Assembly (NCBI RefSeq): GCF_900249755.1
Contig: NZ_LT976853.1
Location: forward strand, 1,382,613-1,446,612
Source: Cupriavidus taiwanensis
GTDB lineage: Bacteria; Pseudomonadota; Gammaproteobacteria; Burkholderiales; Burkholderiaceae
Direction of reading: 5' to 3'
Length of the DNA stretch: 64,000 nucleotides
This document shows positions 60,408 through 64,000 of the stretch, piece after piece. Below the pieces are notes generated by a model that was given only the letters and a program-made list of their open reading frames with translations, was not told where the DNA came from and made no database searches. The position numbers and the translations under genes were made by a program. Position 1 is the first letter of the stretch, and each line of letters starts with the position of its first letter.

Positions 60408-61948
60408 GGCTGCACCTCGCTGGCGGCGACCGGATTGCCGGCCGTGGCGTCCTGGTGGCGGCGCGCCTCGCGCGGCGCCGGCGGGGCGTCGAACTGCAGC
60501 ACGCCATCGGCGATGCGGCCATGGCGGATCGTCAGCAGGTCCTTCAGATAGTTCTGGTGCACGCGCCACGGCTTGCGGTCGCCCTGCCGCGGCAGCACGC
60601 CGGCGGCACGCTGCACATAGCCCGAGGTGAAATCCAGGAACGGTGTCGGCTGCACCGCGGCGGGCGCGCGCGGCACGGCGATGCGGTGGCCGTGGTGGTC
60701 CATGTGGCGCAGCAGGCGGCAGACGTACTCGGCCGTCAGGTCGGCCTTGAGCGTCCATGACGCATTGGTGTAGCCGAACGCCAGCACCAGGTTGGGCACG
60801 TCGCTGAGCATCATGCCCTTGTAGGCCAGGCAGTCGGCGGGGCGGCGCGGCTGGCCGTCGACGCTGAGGGCAATGTCGCCCAGCATGTTCAGCTTCAGGC
60901 CGGTGGCCGTCACCACGATATCCGCGGCCAGCGTCTTGCCGCTGGCGAGCACGATGCCGTCTTCGGTGAAGCGCTCGATGGTATCGGTGACCACCGCGGC
61001 ACGGCCCTCGCGCAGGGCACGGAACAGGTCGCCGTCGGGCACCAGGCACAGGCGCTGGTCCCACGGTTTGTAGCGCGGCGTGAAATGCGTCGCCACGTCG
61101 AAGCCCGCTGGCAGCTGCGCCGCGGCCATGCCGACCAGGCGCGCCTTGACGCGTTCGGGCCGGCGCCGCGCCAGCTGGAAGAAGGTCATGCCGAGCAGCA
61201 CGTTCTTCCAGCGCGTGGCGGCGTAGGCCAGCCGTTCCGGCAGCACGCGGCGCAGCGTGCGCGCGATGGCGTCTTCGCCGGGGCGCGTGACGATATAGGT
61301 GGGCGAGCGCTGCAGCATGGTCACGTGCGCCGCGCGGCCGGCCATCGCCGGCACCAGCGTGACCGCGGTGGCGCCGCTGCCGATCACCACCACGCGCTTG
61401 CCGGCGTAGTCCAGCGTTTCGTCCCAGAACTGCGGATGCACGATGCGGCCGCGAAAACGGTCCTCGCCGTCGAACGCGGGACGGTGGGCCTCGGCATAGC
61501 TGTAGTAGCCGGCGCAGACATAGAGCAGCCGCGCGCGCAGCCGCAGCCGGCTGCGGTCGGCGCTGTGTTCGGCTTCGACGGTCCAGCAGGCGTCGGCGCT
61601 GTCCCACGCCGCGCTGACCACGCGGTGGCCGAAGCGGATCTGGCGCGTGATGCCGGCTTCTTCGGCGGTTTCACGGATATAGGCGCGGATCGACGGACCG
61701 TCGGCGATGGCCCTGGCGCCGCGCCAGGGCTTGAAGCGGTAGCCCAGCGTGTACATGTCCGAATCCGAGCGGATGCCGGGGTAGCGGAACAGGTCCCAGG
61801 TGCCGCCGATGGCGTCGCGCGCCTCGAGGATGGCGTAGCGCTTGCCGGGGCAGCGCCGTTGCAGCTGGCGCGCGGCGCCGATGCCGGACAAGCCGGCGCC
61901 TACGATCAGGACATCGAGTACGGCGTCATCGGCACTGGCATCGCGCAT
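60404..61948 (-). CDS. Baeyer-Villiger-type flavin monooxygenase
   Basis: The protein of about 514 residues has an FAD Rossmann motif GAGLSGIGAA near 18-27, the type I BVMO fingerprint FRGRIVHPQFW (FxGxxxHxxxW) near 155-165, and the NADPH motif VVIGSGATAV just after it. It would insert oxygen next to a ketone using NADPH and O2. The start is uncertain: an ATG at 61984 lies inside the TetR operator, while 61948 gives the family's usual short N-terminus; I use 61948. It is followed by a coupled hydrolase and is divergent from a TetR regulator. Confidence 0.9.
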   Translation of the reverse strand: MRDASADDAVLDVLIVGAGLSGIGAARQLQRRCPGKRYAILEARDAIGGTWDLFRYPGIRSDSDMYTLGYRFKPWRGARAIADGPSIRAYIRETAEEAGITRQIRFGHRVVSAAWDSADACWTVEAEHSADRSRLRLRARLLYVCAGYYSYAEAHRPAFDGEDRFRGRIVHPQFWDETLDYAGKRVVVIGSGATAVTLVPAMAGRAAHVTMLQRSPTYIVTRPGEDAIARTLRRVLPERLAYAATRWKNVLLGMTFFQLARRRPERVKARLVGMAAAQLPAGFDVATHFTPRYKPWDQRLCLVPDGDLFRALREGRAAVVTDTIERFTEDGIVLASGKTLAADIVVTATGLKLNMLGDIALSVDGQPRRPADCLAYKGMMLSDVPNLVLAFGYTNASWTLKADLTAEYVCRLLRHMDHHGHRIAVPRAPAAVQPTPFLDFTSGYVQRAAGVLPRQGDRKPWRVHQNYLKDLLTIRHGRIADGVLQFDAPPAPREARRHQDATAGNPVAASEVQP

Positions 61949-61970
61949 GGGAGGCATCCGGACGAGTGGG

Positions 61971-61998
61971 GCTTCTGACAACATAGATTGTCAGAAGC
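61971..61998. promoter_or_regulatory. TetR operator O1
   Basis: GCTTCTGACAA (61971-61981) and its exact complement TTGTCAGAAGC (61988-61998) are separated by CATAGA. The core is TGACA-N8-TGTCA. It lies between the divergent BVMO and TetR genes and overlaps a possible BVMO start codon. Confidence 0.85.
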
Positions 61999-62012
61999 GA
62001 TCCGGCAAGTTT

Positions 62013-62034
62013 TCTGACAATAGGGAATGTCATA
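62013..62034. promoter_or_regulatory. TetR operator O2
   Basis: TGACA (62015-62019), 8 bases, TGTCA (62028-62032): the same core and spacing as O1, 39 bases away centre to centre. It ends 2 bases before the TetR ATG and contains AGGGAA, the likely ribosome site, so bound repressor would block its own gene. Confidence 0.8.
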
Positions 62035-62709
62035 ATGGCGCGCATGACCCCCGAGCTGACTCCCGCGCGCCGCTACCGCGGCGCCGAAGCCGAAGAGCGC
62101 CGCGCCCAGCGCCGCGCGCAACTGATTGCCGCGGCCGTGCAGGTCTACGGCGAGCGCGGTTACCAGAATGCCACCGTCAAGGCCGTGTGCGAGGCCGCAG
62201 GGCTGACCGAGCGCTATTTCTACGAGTCATTCGCCAACAGCGAGGCCTTGCTGCTGGCATCGTTTCAAACGGTGACCCAGCGCTTGCTGCACACGCTGGT
62301 GCAGGCGGGCGAGGCGGCCGGCAACGATGGCGCGCAACGGGCGCTGGCGATGCTGCGCGCGTACTTCGGCGCGCTGCAGCGCGAACCGCGTTCGGCGCGC
62401 GTGTTCCTGGTGGAGATCCGCGGCGTCAGCAAGCTGGTCGACGGCGCGCTGGCCGACTCGCTGGATGCATTCGGCGGGCTGCTGGCGCAGGCGCTGCTGC
62501 CGCCGGGGCGCGCGCGTGATCCGCTGCTGACCGCGGGCGTAGCGGGCGGCGTGGTGCACCTTGCCGTGCGCTGGATCCGCCAGGGCTACAGCCCCGATGT
62601 CGACGTGGTCGCGCACACCGCGCTGCAGCTGGCGCTGGTGCTGGCGCAACAAGACGAAGGGCCCGAACCGGCCGCGGCTACAGCTGCGGTGCCGGGGTTT
62701 TCTCCCTGA
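62035..62709 (+). CDS. TetR/AcrR-family regulator
   Basis: The 224-residue repressor has an N-terminal HTH with RAQLIAAAVQVYGERGYQNATVKAVCEAAGLTERYFYESFANSEALL (residues 22-66; key pattern AGLTERYFYESF) and a variable ligand-binding C-terminal part. Divergent from the BVMO-hydrolase genes with two matching operators between them, it almost surely controls that unit. Its last 32 bases overlap the 3' end of nth on the opposite strand. A start at 62044 is possible but would lose the ribosome site. Confidence 0.92.
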   Translation: MARMTPELTPARRYRGAEAEERRAQRRAQLIAAAVQVYGERGYQNATVKAVCEAAGLTERYFYESFANSEALLLASFQTVTQRLLHTLVQAGEAAGNDGAQRALAMLRAYFGALQREPRSARVFLVEIRGVSKLVDGALADSLDAFGGLLAQALLPPGRARDPLLTAGVAGGVVHLAVRWIRQGYSPDVDVVAHTALQLALVLAQQDEGPEPAAATAAVPGFSP

Positions 62710-63322
62710 ACTCGCACAGCGGCTCGATCGCGCAATGCCAGCATTCCGGCTTGCGCGCCTTGCATACGTAGCGGCCGTGCAGGATCAGCCAGTGATGGGC
62801 GTCGTGCAGGAATTCATGCGGCACGCACTTGAGCAGCTTCTGCTCGACGATATCGACGTTCTTGCCCGGCGCCAGGCCGGTGCGGTTCGAGACCCGGAAG
62901 ATATGCGTGTCGACCGCGATGGTGGGCTGGCCGAACGCGGTGTTGAGCACCACGTTGGCGGTCTTGCGGCCCACGCCCGGCAGCGCTTCCAGCGCGGCGC
63001 GCTCCGCCGGCACCTTGCCGCCATGGCGCTCGACCAGGATGCGGCAGGTCTCGATCACATGCTTGGCCTTGGTCTTGTACAGGCCGATGGTCTTGATGTA
63101 TTCGCTCAGGCCGGCTTCGCCCAGCTCCAGCATCTGGCGCGGGGTATGCGCAACCGGGAACAGGCGGCGCGTGGCCTTGTTCACGCCGACGTCGGTGGCC
63201 TGCGCCGACAGCAGCACGGCGATCAGCAGCTCGAACGGCGAGCTGTATTCGAGTTCCGTGGCCGGGGCCGGGTTGACTTCGCGCAGCGTCTCGAAGATGG
63301 CACGGCACTTGGCGGCGTTCAT
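62678..63322 (-). CDS. nth: endonuclease III
   Basis: The 214-residue DNA glycosylase/AP lyase removes oxidised pyrimidines. The helix-hairpin-helix with catalytic Lys is in [13 protein letters not shown], the Asp in AVDTHIFRV, and the [4Fe-4S] site C-x6-C-x2-C-x5-C in [17 protein letters not shown] near the C-terminus. The ATG overlaps the rsxB stop (ATGA), the conserved rsx-nth arrangement. Confidence 0.96.
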   Translation of the reverse strand: MNAAKCRAIFETLREVNPAPATELEYSSPFELLIAVLLSAQATDVGVNKATRRLFPVAHTPRQMLELGEAGLSEYIKTIGLYKTKAKHVIETCRILVERHGGKVPAERAALEALPGVGRKTANVVLNTAFGQPTIAVDTHIFRVSNRTGLAPGKNVDIVEQKLLKCVPHEFLHDAHHWLILHGRYVCKARKPECWHCAIEPLCEFREKTPAPQL

Positions 63323-64000
63323 TGCTCTGGTTCCCCGTCGTTGGCCGGATCCCGGGCGGTATCGGGATCGTCCGGCTGCGGCGCCAGCCCGGCGCGCGCA
63401 CGGCGCGCTTCGGCGGCGTCGATCTGCGCCTGCACCGCGGGCGACACGTTCTCGGTATTGCGCGGCCTGGCGGCCTGCTGTTTCTGCCGGGCGCGTTCGA
63501 TCGCGGCCTGGATGATGGCGCGCTTGCGTTCCTGCGCGGCGCGCTCGGCATCGTCCTGCGGCGCTTCGGCCTGCACCGCGGCCAGCTTGGCCGCGGCCTT
63601 GGCGGCCAGGCGCGCGTCGTTCTCCTCGCGCTCGCGCACCAGCCGCGCATTGCGTGCCAGGTAGCGCGCCTGCGCGGCATCGGCCTGCGCCTGCGACCAC
63701 GCGTCCCAGCCGGTGCGCGTGCCGGTGACGGGAACCATGTCGATGCAGTCGACCGGGCAGGGCGGCACGCACAGATCGCAGCCGGTGCACAGCCCGGGGA
63801 TCACGGTATGCATCTGCTTGGCGGCGCCGGCGATGGCGTCGACCGGGCAGGCCTGGATGCACAGCGTGCAGCCGATGCACAGGCTCTCGTCGATGCGGGC
63901 GACCGCGCGCGGCTGCTCGATGCCGCGTTCCGGATCGAGCGGCAGGACTTCGGTGCCCAGCAGCGCTGCCAGGCGCGCGATGCCCTGCGCTCCGCCCGGC
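63319..64000 (-). CDS. rsxB: electron transport complex protein RsxB (5' end outside window)
   Basis: At least 226 codons are present; the gene is cut by the window edge. The visible part starts [15 protein letters not shown] (end of the four-cysteine Fe-S domain), then two [4Fe-4S] motifs, [12 protein letters not shown] and [12 protein letters not shown], and a long charged Ala/Arg/Glu coiled tail (about 110 residues) ending EPEQ. RsxB/RnfB passes electrons in the Rnf/Rsx membrane complex, which reduces SoxR in E. coli. The stand-alone RsxB-Nth pair with a long tail is typical of betaproteobacteria lacking a full rnf operon, but neighbours beyond the edge are unseen. Confidence 0.9.
   Translation of the reverse strand, partial: PGGAQGIARLAALLGTEVLPLDPERGIEQPRAVARIDESLCIGCTLCIQACPVDAIAGAAKQMHTVIPGLCTGCDLCVPPCPVDCIDMVPVTGTRTGWDAWSQAQADAAQARYLARNARLVREREENDARLAAKAAAKLAAVQAEAPQDDAERAAQERKRAIIQAAIERARQKQQAARPRNTENVSPAVQAQIDAAEARRARAGLAPQPDDPDTARDPANDGEPEQ

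Noticed and set aside
1-64000. CRISPR arrays, tRNA/rRNA genes, prophage or insertion sequences
   Set aside because: Scanned by eye for regularly spaced repeats, tRNA T-loop GTTCRANNC patterns, and transposase/integrase motifs; none convincing. The only dispersed repeat is the REP-like element.

Overview
The window is high-GC DNA, gene-dense on both strands, from a betaproteobacterium of the Burkholderiaceae, most likely Cupriavidus or a close relative. This rests on GC content, several Bug-type (TctC) solute receptors, the nadK-recN / hrcA-hemH-hslR-grpE block, DUF1841, Coq4, YhdP and GlnE homologues, and the style of the genes. No rRNA, tRNA, CRISPR array, phage or transposase gene was recognised. 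Most of the window reads as ordinary chromosome, with a few accessory modules set into it.

Layout. 0.1-4.4 kb (minus): a CoA-metabolism operon (3-hydroxyacyl-CoA dehydrogenase, PaaG-like enoyl-CoA isomerase/hydratase, histidine phosphatase, APH-family kinase), divergent from a glutathione S-transferase. 5.3-11.2 kb: aminotransferase, lone PIN protein, YaaA, M14 carboxypeptidase, BspC-like lipoprotein and an N-formylglutamate amidohydrolase-like enzyme. 11.2-18.4 kb: two LysR/Bug units. The second carries a benzoylformate decarboxylase and an aldehyde dehydrogenase, a likely phenylglyoxylate-to-benzoate route. 18.6-21.3 kb: MoxR ATPase, GNAT and VWA protein. 21.8-32.2 kb: two small cytochromes c, then a nitrous-oxide reductase cluster, nosX(-) / nosZRDFYL(+), with a 15-codon CXXC leader ORF in front of nosZ. 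32.2-33.5 kb: aroG behind a Phe/Tyr-rich leader peptide and a terminator, which form a textbook attenuator. 33.8-44.9 kb: methyltransferase, then yhdP-nitrilase-tldD facing glnE. 44.9-47.8 kb: rhombosortase, a GlyGly-CTERM subtilase and a lipoprotein resembling the subtilase's propeptide. 47.9-55.0 kb: recN and nadK, then hrcA, hemH, hslR, grpE and a thioredoxin. 55.0-64.0 kb: pldA, DUF1841, EamA transporter, nitroreductase-family reductase, Coq4, a Baeyer-Villiger monooxygenase/hydrolase pair under a divergent TetR with two matching operators, nth and the 3' part of rsxB.

Non-coding structure. A roughly 44-bp REP-like palindromic element occurs at least six times between genes, twice as an inverted pair. 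The strongest regulatory signals are the aroG attenuator (9-bp antiterminator/terminator complementarity), the twin TGACA-N8-TGTCA operators of the TetR module, twin 16-bp palindromes at the end of the enoyl-CoA hydratase gene, and the CXXC leader ORF before nosZ.

The nos genes together encode periplasmic reduction of N2O to N2: NosZ is the copper enzyme, NosR/NosX the flavoprotein electron-transfer arm, NosDFY/L the copper-site assembly system, and the two cytochromes just upstream are possible electron donors. No nir or nor genes are present here. All functional calls come from reading motifs by eye; no database search was run.
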